DNA of 64,000 nt from Vigna angularis (GCF_016808095.1 NC_068974.1:15500001-15564000), one strand, 5' to 3'; shown: positions 47,941-59,780, counted from the stretch's first letter. Made by a program: numbers and translations. The notes: a model not told the origin generated them from the letters alone.

Positions 47941-48175
47941 CACTTCTGGTACTTAGAAACCCTAGCTGAGATTTCCTTTGAGTATTAGCACCACTTCTGG
48001 TACTCAGCAACCCTAGCTGAGATTTCCTTGAGTATTCGCACCAGTCTTGGTACTCAGCAACCCTAGCCGAGATTTCCTTGAGTATTTGCACCACTCTTGG
48101 TACTTAGTAACCCTAGCCGAGGTTTCCTTGACTATTCGAACCACTCCTGGTACTTAACAACCTTGCTAAGATTGC
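47941..48175 (+). repeat. 50-bp minisatellite, about 4.7 copies
   Basis: Units start at 47941, 47992, 48042, 48092 and 48142 (last partial). Each contains 'tggtactcagcaaccctag', then 'gagatttccttgagtatt'. The first unit has one extra T. Units differ by a few bases, so the array is not very recent. It lies just after the gypsy LTR. Confidence 0.9.
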
Positions 48176-49544
48176 TCAACTCAAGTTGAGTTCAGTTGTA
48201 AGTATTTTAATTCTCTTCAGAATTGCAATCAACGATTTCTTACAAGTAGTTCAGACAATATCTCTCGCATAGAGGATGTGATTACAATAAAAAGAAGTCT
48301 AAACACTCGCAGGTGTTTCTCTATTTTATCTTACAACAGTAAGCAATACAACAATGAAGTTTAAGAGTATTTATTTTCTCTTTTTCTCTTCTCTTTTCTT
48401 TTTCTTTTCTTCAGCTCAGATGTATTATTTTTCTTAAGCTCTTTCTTTTCTTCTCTCTTGAATGCTTGTAGTATGAATGTTTCGTTATAAGCTTCTTACT
48501 TGACTATCCTCTTAAGTTATCTTCTTGATTTTCCTTTTGAAAGTTATTCTATTTAAAGGCTTCATGAAGATTTGTTTGTTAGAATGATCTTTTAGCCTTG
48601 ATACTTGTGTTTTCTCTTTCTTTTTTGTACAACAACCGTTATGTAAGTCAACTTGTCAAAATATACATACTTTTTCAATACTTTGCTTGAAGTAGGTTGT
48701 ATGTTCTTTTTATGTATGACTTCAAGTGAAGAACATTCCGTGAATATCTCCTTTGTCTCTAACATCCACTTTTGATATTTTATTAGTAGCTCTATGGATG
48801 CGTGTAGAATAGCTTATCTGCAAAGAGTAGAGTAAATCATGCATGCAACATATATTCTTTTCATATCACTTTTGTTGTTTTTGAATGTTGAGAATTTAAT
48901 GTCATTTAACGCTTGCTCAAAACAACAAAGTGCTTTTTGATTTCTACCGTTAGGTAACATTTTGTAATTAAGCTCTTTTCTAAATACACCAAGCGTTGTA
49001 TAGAGACTTCATCGCTGGACGAAGTATTGTTTAAGCTTATGGTATCGTTTAGTCAAGTAAACGCTTCTTTTGGTTCTGTCTCTTCTTAGACATATGGCGT
49101 TTAGATTGCTTAGGTTTGTATATTTTAATATTTAATGTCTTTTAGTATGTTTTGGAAGAGACATCGTCTCGATTGTTTGTTTTCGAGAGTTATGCTGAAT
49201 ACATCTTTCAAGTATGATAAGCATTAAGCGTTTGACTTCAACTCTCTTAGACGCTTTAGGCACAATAGCATTTATTAACTTAGAGGTTTTTCTATTACTT
49301 AAGATCCTAAGTGCTTTCCTAAGCTTTTCTATGTTGTGGATTCTAGGTTTAAGTTTTTGTGTAGGTTTTCTATGTTTGAGGATTCAGGTTCTAGAGGTTT
49401 TGTGTTTTCACCCTAAGTTGTTTTCATATTATTATTTTATTTTAATGTTATTTGATTAAACTTCAAAACATGATAGTTAGAGAGGTGCTTCGAAAATGAA
49501 CTCAAAACTTAGAATGAAATGAAGGAAAATTGAAGTTAGAGATT
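48176..49544. other. Unclassified, T-rich, retroelement-like
   Basis: No gene recognised. A pyrimidine tract lies at 48370-48420. From 48880 to 49310 the hexamer-like motif AGCGTT or AACGCT recurs irregularly ('taacgcttgc', 'aagcgttgta', 'aaacgcttct', 'ttaagcgtttgac', 'agacgcttta'). This looks like transposon leader or internal sequence, but nothing fixes the class. Confidence 0.3.
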
Positions 49545-49863
49545 TATACTTATTATGACAGGTAAGAACCAAAAATCATAGTAGAATCTTACTATGATAG
49601 GTCTTTTAAAACTTGTCCTAATATGTTTTCATCATAATATCAATTTTGCCACCCGTCCAACTTACATAGGTGACTTTTACCTCTTATAATACATGTAACT
49701 TTTATTACGAAAATTTCATCTCTACACTTATTATGACAACTCTCCTAACCTCTGTTATAATATCTTTTAGTTTTATTACAAAATTACCACCTGTCAATGT
49801 ATTATGACAGATGGATTTCACCTGTCATAATAAGCTGTCATGAAAATTGTTTTTCTACTAGTG
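49545..49863 (+). mobile_element. 3' end of a CACTA-type element
   Basis: Ends ...TTTTTCTACTAGTG at 49863, i.e. CACTAGTAG in reverse. The preceding 300 bases repeat 'tattatgacag' and its inverse 'ctgtcataata' about eight times with variation, as CACTA subterminal motifs do. No transposase and no 5' end were found. Confidence 0.65.
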
Positions 49864-50450
49864 TACCCAAAACATTCTTCTTATAGCAAACTTTCTACAC
49901 CGATTGTAGAACTGGTATAAAAAGTAGAATACTTTTTATATATCTTCTTCTATATCGATTAAAAATCGAGTACAAAAAACCTTCTTTTCATCTTGTATAA
50001 ATTTTTTTTTCTACATTATAAATTTTTCTACAATAAAGATGTTTTTGCTACATCTTAATTTAGCAAAACGTTGGAAAGTTGTTTTTCTTGATTTTACTCC
50101 TTCATTAAGTGGTTATATATATATATATATATAATTATCTATTCTCAATATTTTTTTCCCATTTTGGTCCCGAATAAAAAAAATATTATTTTTTAATGGC
50201 CATTGTTCATCTATTAAAAGTTTATACCTTACACAAACCCAAAATATTCTCTCATTTATTGACTCAACTAGTTTTTTAAGTGAAACAGTTTTATATCACT
50301 TTTTGTTTAATCTATTCTAAATAAACCTTCATTTGTTACACTTTTTTAAAATGGTTTCTAGACACAAAGTATTTACAATTTCAAACTATGCATTAGGAAA
50401 AAGAAGTATGAAAACAAATTTAAAAACTAAATGACAATAAATGTTGTACT
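49864..50450. other. Upstream flank of the second kinase gene
   Basis: Bases 49880-50045 hold another DNA-element-like block ('ctacaccgattgtagaactggtataaaaagtagaa') with inverted motifs. From about 50060 to 50410 the DNA matches 30340-30760 upstream of the first kinase gene. An (AT)n run is at 50114-50132. No gene. Confidence 0.5.
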
Positions 50451-51108
50451 TAGAGATGTTAAAACGGGTTACTCGACTCGATCCGGTCCGGTCCACCAGT
50501 TGTTGGTCACTTAGTGAGTCAACCCAACCCCGCTCACTTATTAGTGAGCTGAAAAAATTCGAACCCGGCCCAACCCACTATGGGTTGGTGACTTAAAGAG
50601 GTTGGCTCACTGACTCATTTAATTATAAGTTATTTTTAAAATAAAAAAATTACAATTCTTTTTAATTCAAATCTAAATAAACCCCACACTAAAATGATGT
50701 TAAACTCCAAAGACAATTAAAAATGAAATAAAAAAGTATTACAGTCCAAAAACATGTACAAAAGGCGAACAAATAAGTTTTTAATATTGATAGTTTTTGT
50801 ATCACTTGTCCATTTATAATATTAGAGTCTTAAATAGATAAATCTATAATATTTTTCCCTCTTGAAATATCTTATTCTTTATCACCATAAAAAAATGATA
50901 ATTAATAATATTGAAACACAAAAATAATAAATAATTAAATTAAATTAAGTGAGTTCGTGAGCTAACCCGACTCACCACGGGTTCAATCCAGTGAGCCGGG
51001 TTGAAACTAGTCCGCATAAAAAAATTATATTTTTTTCAAATCAAATTCGGCTCAAATCCGTACAGAACCGGGTTGGCTATTAGGTTAGAACTCATTTTGA
51101 CAACACTA
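50451..51108. mobile_element. hAT-type non-autonomous element, 8-bp target duplication
   Basis: 658 bp with ends TAGAGATGTTAAAACGGGTT and, inverted, TAGTGTTGTCAAAATGAGTT. It is flanked by GTTGTACT (50443-50450) and GTTGTATT (51109-51116), an 8-bp duplication with one mismatch. Subterminal DNA is dense in 'cccgactcac', 'gggtt', 'cccaacc' and 'gtgagc' motifs; the centre is AT-rich. No coding capacity. Its insertion separates the conserved distal flank from the second kinase gene. Confidence 0.85.
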
Positions 51109-51659
51109 GTTGTATTGATTAGATTTAAAAATAAAAATGGAATTATCAGTACATCCAATCCAATTTTAAATGCTTTTTTCTTGAACTGAATGGGTTAAAT
51201 TAGATCAAACTTCATGAAAATAATGGATATAAATTACTTTTAAGCTTTATTTTTTTGTTGTGTCTCTTGGTTATTGACAGTTAGTTTCTTGTCCTTAATA
51301 CTAAAAGATATACCTAAAGTACTAAACGACTATTCTAAATTATATGGAAAGATTTCACAATGATAGAAGATGAAGAAAAAGGGAGAGAAAAATGATGAAG
51401 ATTGGATAATGTTTAGAATGAGAGAGTTTCCATATACTTTATTAAGGATTACTTAATGATGATTGTTTTATTGTGCTCCTTCTTTAAGTTTAAAACATTT
51501 ATTACCTGACTCTCCATCTATAGTATGTCGTTTGTAAATATTTTACACAGTCACTTTATTTATTTATTTTTAATAAGATCTAAACGTAATTTTAAGAGAC
51601 TCTTCCTCCTATACAAAGTTATTTTTCATCTTCCGATCCACCTGTAAAACTCCTTCCTC
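51109..51659. other. AT-rich, no gene seen
   Basis: Sequence between the hAT-type element and the GC-rich island. Nothing recognised, and no match to the upstream DNA of the first kinase gene was seen. Confidence 0.4.
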
Positions 51660-52172
51660 CTACACAACGTCATAGTCCCTGGCGGAGGTTGACATTGGTG
51701 ACGGTGCTGATATTGGTGACAGTGCTGATATTGGTGACAGTGCGCATGAGGATGCAGATCTCGTGCTCATGGCGGTGCACGTAGGTGGTATCGCGGTCGA
51801 AGATGTTAGAGCCGCTGCCTACGATATCATCAGATATAGAAGTAACAAAAAACACCTAATCCGTTCCGAACCGTTTGATCAAGCCGACAAATCTGAATTT
51901 GTTCCCAGCGAATTAGGCAACTGACAAAAAGTTGAAGCATTCGTTCGCGCATGTTCTTCCGCTTTGGACATGAGAGATAACCTGTTCCATTGTTGTCAGA
52001 AGTCGTCGTGGGGCGCTACTGGTGCAACAAGGGCCGGATCGGCGACGCTAAGGCTCTTTTTGCGCGGTCGCCTTTCACGCTCCGGCTTCTCACGAGCGAG
52101 TTCGTCATTGCCAACCACCATATGTTGAACCAATTCGGTGCATATTGTGACATTGCCGGGCGAGAACCGAAG
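51660..52172 (+). other. GC-rich exon-like island upstream of kinase copy 2
   Basis: In contrast to its AT-rich surroundings this block has coding-like composition. One open frame, about 51676-51914, includes repeated DIGDSADIGDSA units then AVHVGGIAVEDVRAAAYDII. After a stop the same frame reads QKVEAFVRACSSALDMRDNL and goes on to about 52127. In another frame, 51981-52172 is open into the kinase start (LSEVVVGRYWCNKGRIG, then HHMLNQFGAYCDIAGREPK), with an in-frame ATG at 52122. I do not recognise a family. It is best read as a fragment of another gene now forming the leader or promoter of the kinase. It could add 17 residues before the signal peptide if 52122 were used. Confidence 0.5.
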
Positions 52173-55120
52173 ATGGTTAGTTGTAAACCTCAATATTTTG
52201 TGCTTGCTTTGAGCTTCTGGTGGTGGATCACTTGTATCCACGTTACCTCCGAAAAGAACAGTTTGAAGCCTGGAGAAAAACTGAATTCCACCACCCTGGT
52301 TCAATCTGAAAACGGTTATGGCCTTGGATTTCAAACACTTGACAACTGCTGTTATTTGATCATATCAGGTATAGGCCCCAAATATGAGTATTGGCCGTCT
52401 TGGATTGGTAATAGAAATCAACCTGTTGACAAGGATGCAAGTCTGTTGCTAAGCCATTCTGGTGTACTGAAAATAGAATCCAAAGATATTGAACCCATCA
52501 TCCTTTACTCTTCACCACAACCTTCCGAAAACACTGTGGCCACCTTGTTGGACACGGGCAACTTTGTACTGCAACAACTTCACCCCAATGGAACAAACAC
52601 AACGCTGTGGCAAAGTTTTGATTACCCTACTGATAATTTGTTCCCTGGGATGAAGTTAGGTGTCAATCACAAGAGTGGTCATAAATGGTCACTAGTTTCG
52701 TGGTTGACCTCTGAAAAACCAAGTCTTGGGGCATTTGAACTTGAATGGGAACCCACTGAAAGGGAATTGACCATCAAGCGAAGAGGAAAATTGTGTTGGG
52801 CAAGTGGGAATCTGGGAAACGGTGGATTCATACACGACACATATTACATTATTGTCTCAAATGAAAACGAAAGCTACTTCTCAATAACAACTTTCAATGA
52901 AGAGCATACAAGATGGGCGCTTTTAGAAACTGGGCAGCTGATAAATCGGAATGGAGCCGATAATAATGTTGCGAGGGCTGATTTGTGTTATGGCTACAAC
53001 ACAGATGAAGGGTGCCAACAATGGGAGGAGATACCATTATGCAGGCATCCTGGTGATGTATTTGACAGAAGGGAAGGGTACCCCAATGAAGACATGATAA
53101 CCAATCTAGCAAATTCGAGTTATGGCCTAAGTGATTGTCGGGATATGTGCTGGAGAAACTGCACTTGTGCTGGATTCACAAACTATGATGATGATGATGG
53201 AACTGGTTGTGTATTCTATCACTGGAACTTCATCAAAGGTACTAATTTTGCTAGTGGGGGCTCTACATTTTACTTACTTGTAAACAGCAACCATCACAAA
53301 GGTATGCTTACCATATACAGTTTCACAACTTCTTAGTACTTCCCTTTTAACTTAGTTTATAAATTTTACTTAGCACAAAAAGTAACTAATATTTAACTTT
53401 AGTGACTTGTGTTTGTAAATGTTGAATGCTGCATGCAGGTAAAAAAATGTGGATATGGATAACTGTTGTCTCAGTAGTAGCTGCTCTGTTAGTAATATGT
53501 GCAATTGCTCTTGTCATAAAGAAAAGAAAACGTCTGCTTCAAGGTTAGTTATATATATGAAATAAACATGGTTCTAGATGCTTTATAACTTAATTTCTTT
53601 ATTTGATCTCAATCTTAATCATTCATATTTCAATCTAAACAGAGAAAAAAAGAAAAGGGGTGGCTGAGAATAACATGGCAGATTTAGCAGCACCAAATAG
53701 ATTCTTTGATGTCAAAGCTTCAGACGATGAATTCAAGATGATACAAAATCTAAACGTGTTTCACTATACATTAGTATTGTCGGCAACAGACGACTTTTCT
53801 TCTGAAAACAAATTAGGAGAAGGAGGATTTGGACCTGTTTATAAGGTGATATGAGACCAAGTATTGATTTTTGTGTTATTAAGAAGTTTCTTTATTAAAG
53901 GTCTAATAATCTTTTTGTTTTCATTTTAGGGAATCCTTCCTTCTGGTCAAGAAGTTGCCATAAAAAGACTTTCAAAAACATCAGGACAAGGAATTGTAGA
54001 ATTCAAAAATGAACTCGTGCTTATATGTGAACTTCAGCACATGAATCTTGTACAACTACTTGGATATTGTATTTATGAAGAGGAAAGGATTCTAATTTAT
54101 GAGTTCATGTCAAACAAAAGCTTGGACTGCTATTTATTTGGTGAGAATTATTTCTTAACTTAATTTTGCAATATGTTTCATGCTCTGTATAACTTAAGAA
54201 AGTCCTTTTGCTTTTTACCTTTATCTGTAGTATATATTTTCAGAATATTTATGTTGCCTTTCTTTGTGAAGATTATGACAAAGGCAAGGTTTTGGACTGG
54301 AAGAAGCGCTTCAATATAATAGGAGGAATCTCTCAAGGATTACTCTATCTTCATAAGTACTCAAGACTAAAAGTAATTCATAGAGACTTGAAAGCTAGTA
54401 ACATACTTCTTGATGAGAATATGAATCCAAAAATTTCTGATTTTGGATTGGCAAGAATGTTTACACAGGAAGAATCCATGAAAAATACTAGTAGGATTAT
54501 TGGAACCTAGTAAGCTTTCAAAACTATTTCTTTCCAACATAAGAATATGTAAATTAAGCTTGTTTTTGTCATATTATGAATAAATTTTGCTTGTAGTGGT
54601 TACATGTCTCCTGAATATGCCATGGAAGGAATTTTTTCTACAAAATCTGACGTTTACAGCTTTGGAGTGTTGCTGCTTGAAATTGTTAGTGGGAGAAGAA
54701 ACACTAGCTTATATGATGTTGATCTCCCTCTTAATCTTCTAGGACATGTATGTGAAATTACGGTAAAAGAGTTCCTTTTTCTTAATATTATTCTTCTTTG
54801 TCTAATTTATCTAAAATTGATAGGCGTGGGAGTTATGGAAAGAAGGTGCACCTCTCCAATTAGTAGATCCATCATTGAGTGAGTCATTTGATCTTGATGA
54901 AGTGAAAAGATGCATTCAAGTGGGTCTCTTATGCGTAGCACAATATGCAAATGATCGACCAACAATGTTTGATGTTGTATCAATGTTAACAAATGAAAGT
55001 TCAATAGTTACCTTGCCTCAAAAACCTGCTTTTTATTTGGAAAGAGGTTACTTTGATAAGAAAATGTCTTCTGAAGATTTAAATACTAACTCTACGGATG
55101 AAATTACTGCTTCCTTCTGA
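52173..55120 (+). CDS. G-type lectin S-receptor-like serine/threonine kinase, copy 2
   Basis: Paralogue of the gene at 31005. Exons: 52173-53301, 53439-53543, 53643-53845, 53930-54140, 54272-54509, 54597-54747, 54824-55120; 777 residues; introns GT...AG; exons 2-7 have exactly the lengths of copy 1. The protein starts [18 protein letters not shown] (signal peptide), then a full-length G-type lectin domain ([36 protein letters not shown]), a Cys-rich PAN-like part ([14 protein letters not shown]), and a membrane segment ([20 protein letters not shown]). The kinase has [28 protein letters not shown] and MSPEYAMEG. No disruption was seen. Ligand and signalling partners are unknown; related receptors act in defence, symbiosis and self-recognition. 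The upstream frame is open to 51981, so the start at 52173 was chosen for the signal peptide and the match to copy 1. Confidence 0.9.
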
Positions 55121-55560
55121 GTTGTAGAACGAGATTTTGTTTATATTCATTTTTTTTTTGTAAAGATTACTCTCCCATAATTAGTTAGCTTTATTTATAT
55201 ACGGTTTAATTTCAATTTTAGTTCTATAGATGTTGAAATTATATAGTTACATTTACTAAAATTTAAATTATGCTAATTGAATTCAGGTCCTCCATCTATC
55301 AAAAAATTGTGCATAGATTGTAATTGTGTTATTTAAGGTCATGCATATAAAGCAATTTTGAAATTGAAATTGAAATTTGATTATTCGATATTAAGCTGAG
55401 AGTGTATGTGTCAACAATCATAATGATTGAATGATTTGGATGATACTGTACGAATAAAAAATCATACAATTATAATAAATTGAAAGATTTGCTTGGTAAA
55501 TTTAAAATTTAAGAAAAATTATAAGGACATTGGAATAAACTTAAATTTAGAAGTTATTAG
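55121..55560. other. Downstream flank of copy 2
   Basis: No gene. Bases 55180-55440 match the DNA after copy 1, marking the right side of the duplicated block at roughly 55450. Confidence 0.5.
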
Positions 55561-55772
55561 ACAGTGAGTGGTAAGATTTAATGTATTAGTATGGCAAGAG
55601 TTATGTTATGTTTTTATATTTATTATCATTATAGTACTATGTTTTGTGGAGACAATATGGCTTAGAGATGAAAGGCCAAATGTTTGTCTTTTAAATTGTG
55701 ATGTTCATGTGATATAAATACACATTGAAACAAATTCAAATTATTCTAAGTGAGTGTCTTCTCCTAACTAAT
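55561..55772 (+). repeat. Probable copia LTR end
   Basis: The sequence before a primer-site-like TTGGTATCATAGC (55781-55793, one base from the initiator-Met type) has a TATA-like 'gatataaatac' at about 55713 and ends '...tcttctcctaac'. Its start is not fixed. A copia gag relic follows in the expected order. Confidence 0.5.
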
Positions 55773-55879
55773 TGGTATCATAGCTTATGAGCCTAAGTGT
55801 CTGAGTGGGGAGAGAGCAAAGTTTTCTTGAGTGTTTTAGGAGTTAGAGAAAGCTTGAGTGTTTGAGGAAGGAATAATAA

Positions 55880-56560
55880 GATGGCCAAATTTACAAATAG
55901 TGTTTTCGTAACTCAGTTGAAAAAGAAGGTAAACTATGATAACTAGAGTGTACAAATGAAGGCTTTTCTTGGATCCCAAGACGTGTGGGATGTAGTTGAG
56001 AATGGATACAAAAAGCCAACAGAAAATGAAGAATAAATGGTTGCCTAGGCTATTGCATTTAGAAAAATGCGAGTGGAGGACAAATTAACTTTGTACATAT
56101 GATACCGAGCTATGGACGAGTCTGGCTTTGAGAAGATAGTAAGCTCTACATCTTCAAGAAAAGCGTGAGAAATCTTAGACAAGACATACAAATGGGATGA
56201 CCAAATTAAGCAAGTCAGGCTTTAAACTCTCACACGCGAGTTTGGAACCTTGAGAATGGAGGAGAAAGAACGAGTAGCCGAGTACAGAAATCTGGTTGAA
56301 ACTGTGGCTCATCAACTTGACAAAAATAAAGACCCATTACTTATAAGCCTAGTTGTGGAGAAATTCTTGAGGTCATTGACAAAATACTTCAATAAAATAG
56401 TTTGTGCCATCGGAGAGTCCATGGATTTGTCAAAGCTCTTAATTGAAGAACATCTAGAGGCACATGAGCAGCGAAGAAGGAAGAATTATGAGCCACTTGA
56501 TCAGACATTTCAAGAAAAACTTGACTTCAAGGGAGGAGCTCGAAACACTCAAGGTTGAGG
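55880..56560 (+). pseudogene. Ty1/copia gag relic (UBN2/DUF4219 type)
   Basis: Starts MAKFTNSVFVTQLKKKVNYDN at 55880, then a stop where Trp is expected, then SVQMKAFLGSQDVWDVVENG. More stops follow (near 56033, 56048, 56101). After that FEKIVSSTSSRKA, LDKTYKWDDQIKQVRL, and an uninterrupted part at 56250-56560 (LRMEEKERVAEYRNLVETV, VEKFLRSLTKYF, EEHLEAHEQRR). This matches the common copia gag pattern up to the glycine/arginine-rich tail. Pol is absent; Athila LTR sequence begins at about 56630. Confidence 0.8.
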
Positions 56561-56628
56561 TTCTGGTGGAAGAGGTCAAGAAGTCCGATAATGAGGAGGT
56601 CGAGGCCGAGGTGATTATGAAGACGACA

Positions 56629-57042
56629 AAAGAGAGTTGAGGTTGAATAAGAGAGTTGAGGTTGAATAAGAGAGTTGAGGTTGAACTTAATGATTTTATG
56701 ACTAAATTCCCTTGTTTTAGTAGGTTAATGAAGTGATTTGGAAGAGGAGTCAAAGTATGAAGGAGTCGGAATGTAGAAAAGTCAACTAGAGTACAGAAAA
56801 GTCAACCAGAGTGCCAGTTTTCTTCCCGCGCCGCGCCTGAGCGCCCCTCAAGGGGGCTTGAGCGCTAGAACTGCACCGCACACCGCTTGGGCACCCCTTT
56901 TGGGCGCTTAAGCGCTAAAAAGTATCGTTCGACGCTCGAGAGCCCCATTTATGGTGCTTGAGCGCTAGCGACATGGGCCGAACCTTGTTTCTGTTCTGTT
57001 TTCGCTCTATTTAAAGGACCCAAACGTCCTAGTTTTTGTATT
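56629..57042 (+). repeat. Athila-family LTR piece with 20-bp triplication
   Basis: Part of the LTR from the 'gagagttgaggtt' block through the GCGCC-rich promoter part to 'caaacgtcctag'. A 20-bp unit AAGAGAGTTGAGGTTGAATA is present three times (56629-56688). Unusually many GAGCGC or TTGAGCGC motifs lie at 56835-56965, upstream of the 'tatttaaagg' box at 57009. It is cut at 57043 by a SIRE LTR. Confidence 0.75.
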
Positions 57043-57950
57043 TGTTGAGATTGTTGATAAGAAGAGCACTGATTTAGCTGAACCTACAATCTCAAAGCTT
57101 CTGGTTTTTGATGATGACAACATAATTAATAACACATGTGATGTTTATGTGGTACATGTTCTATTGCTTACATGCTACATGTTTTAATCAATGTATAAAT
57201 TTGTTTAAAGCATGGAGAACATGATTGTGTTGATAAATTGTATTTCACTGTGCTATATAATTGATTTTATTGGTGAATGCATGTATGATGTTTTATAGAA
57301 AGAAAACCACAAGCACTTATGCTGAACTTTTTATTGTGTGGCAAAACAATAGTTTTAAGTCGACTTCATTATGCAGTGAGTCGATTAGAACTCGTGGCTT
57401 TGCACAAACTTGTTCAAAGTGTGTTGTGAGGATTTTCAAAGAAGTTTTTCAAAACTCTGTTTAATGGTGTTACATAGTCTATTATATGCAACTTGCATTC
57501 GACTAAGCGTGTTACTGTTTTGAAATTCTTTTAATGCTTGTGTTAAATGTTACAACGACTATATTTTTATATATGTTGACAAAGCATTTATTATGGTTCA
57601 ATTGCATTAATTGCACATTCAATTAACTACATTAATTGCTGCTAACTGCTTTGACTAATTTGTTACATTCGACTGCATTAGTAGCTAAGTCGATTAAAAT
57701 GCGTCTAAATTGTGAAAATCTATAAATTAACGCGAACTTGATCTCTGTAAGAACTTTTGTGATTCTCACAGTTTTGTGATATTTTGTAGAAAGTGCATTC
57801 TTACAGAGAAAGGGAAAAAGTTCCAAGAAACAAGAAGTGATTGTGGTGTTCATCTACTTATGGATTCTTGAAGAGCAAGTTAACTCCATTTACAAAAGGT
57901 TAATCATATCTGCACATTTGGGTGTTACTGAAAGATCAGAGACTACAATC
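57043..57950 (+). repeat. SIRE-family LTR, 5' part
   Basis: Begins TGTTGAGATTGTTGATAAG at 57043 and follows the reverse of 4329-5663 in order ('gctgaacctacaatctcaa', 'gatgatgacaacataattaataacacatg', 'gtggcaaaacaa', 'tcttacagagaaa'). It breaks off near 57950 where Athila LTR sequence begins, so the 3' part is missing. An open frame at 57261-57464 is within the LTR. Confidence 0.8.
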
Positions 57951-59289
57951 TTGAAATATCGTTATTTTTATACTTAATTTTGATATTAAAAACACCCTTT
58001 ATGATTTAGAAACAAGCTTGAACTCATGTTTTTGCTTTAGTTTTGTGAATAAGAGAGTTGAGGTTATACTTGATGATTTTATCACTAAATTCCCTTGATT
58101 TTGTAGGCTATTGGAATGATTCGAAAGAAGACTTAAAGTATCAAATAGTAGGAATGCAGAAAAAGGAACCAGAATGTAGAAAAGTCAACTAGAGTGCAAA
58201 AAAGTCAACCAGAATGAAAAGTCAACCATAGTGTAGAAAAAGGGCGTTGAGCGTAGAAAAAGGGCGCTGAGCGCCAATTTCTTTTGTCTCACGCTAGAGC
58301 ACCACCGCTGAGCGTTAGTTTAGTGTCGCAACTACCATTGGGCGCCCTTTTGGGGCGCTGAGCGCTAGTTTCGTGGGCTTGGACCTGTTTTCTGTTATTT
58401 TTCTAGTCTATTTAAGGAGTTAGACATCCTAGGGAATGTATCTCTTGATGGTATAAGCATATAAACACACACTTTGCTCCTCTAGAGGCAGGTTTGGGGA
58501 TTTCGGGAGCCTCCTCTTCAGTTTCTAGGGTTTTTCTATCTCTTTCATTCTTTCATTCTTTCCTTCCATTCTTCAAATAGTTTCTCCATGATAATGGGGA
58601 ACTATACCTTATTTGTTGTTGGGAAAGATGTAACCTCTTAAACTTTCATGTATTAAATTGATTTATATTGTAAATGCTTTACTTCATTAATTGTTAGGGT
58701 TTTTCCTCTACGCTCTATACATGCTTTCTTTAATTCATTCAATTGCATGATTATTGATTTTGTCGATAAGGACACATATGGGAAAATCTAGAACTGGGGA
58801 AATTGTCCCAAAAGCAATATTACCTAGGCATAGGGATAGGAGGGTTGGTTGCCTTTAACCTTCTATGCGAATGTAATCCATAATTAATTGCTGGGGATAC
58901 AAGACATTGTGATCTAGTAATTAAGAGTTGGCTTTCTTCACCGAGACATCGGGTTTAAGGTAAATTAGAAAGTGGCATTAACATTAATGAAGAAGATGAA
59001 TTCTTATATGCATGAGAGTGATTAGGTGAAATCTAAACCCCAACAACATATTCATCTCATATTTTCAATATCATTCATTCACCCTTGTGTTTAACCTCAA
59101 TTGATCAAATTTTCATTCATGTTTATTTTTATTCCATTTGCATTCAAAAACCCAAAAATTGTTCTTAAGTCTTAATTGGTTAAGCGATTACATAACTGTT
59201 TAGTGCCGTGAGTCTCTTGGGAAACGATACTTGGTCTTACCATTTATTATTACTTGATATGATTCGGTACACTTGCCGGAGTGTTAACA
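57951..59289 (+). repeat. Athila-type 5' LTR, slightly truncated
   Basis: Begins just inside the family start (TTGAAATATCGTTATT) and ends GTGTTAACA at 59289. It is followed by a primer-binding site, so it is a 5' LTR. GAGCGC motifs are at 58245-58370 and a TATTTAAGG box at about 58409. The first dozen bases are lost at the junction with the SIRE piece. Confidence 0.85.
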
Positions 59290-59295
59290 TGTTTT

Positions 59296-59313
59296 TAACG
59301 CTGTTGCCGGGGA
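59296..59313 (+). other. Primer-binding site, tRNA-Asp type
   Basis: TAACGCTGTTGCCGGGGA, three mismatches from the tRNA-Asp complement; 6 bases after the LTR end, as in the other copies. Confidence 0.8.
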
Positions 59314-59360
59314 CTCGTGTTTTAAACTATTTTATTTGTGTGATTCTTAACCGATTATAC

Positions 59361-59780
59361 TTTTTATCTTTTTATCTTTTTATCTTTTTATCTTTTTATC
59401 TTTTTATCTTTTTATCTTTTTATCTTTTTATCTTTTTATCTTTTTATCTTTTTATCTTTTTATCTTTTTATCTTTTTATCTTTTTATCCTTTTATCTTTT
59501 CATCTTTTTATCTTTTTATCTTTTTATCTTTTCATTTTTTTCATCTTTTTAGCTTTCCATCTTTTCATCTTTTTATCTTTTCATCTTTTTATCTTTTCAT
59601 ATTTTCATCTTTTTATCTTTTCATCTTTTCATCTTTTCATCTTTTCATGTTTTGATCGTTTTATCTTTTTATCTTTTCATCTTTCTATCTTTTTATCTTT
59701 TCATCTTTTTATTTTTAATTTTTTATCTTTTTATTTTTTTTCCTTTTTATATTTTTATCTTTTTCTTTTTATCTTTTTGA
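59361..59780 (+). repeat. Long ATCTTTTT microsatellite
   Basis: About 420 bases of an 8-bp repeat. The first 20 or so units (to about 59527) are nearly perfect; later units vary (ATCTTTTC and similar). The 59208-59552 open frame encoding repeated FIFLSFYL is a product of this repeat. Confidence 0.95.

Noticed and set aside
59208..59552. 114-aa open frame with repeated FIFLSFYL
   Set aside because: It is the translation of an LTR end plus the ATCTTTTT microsatellite.
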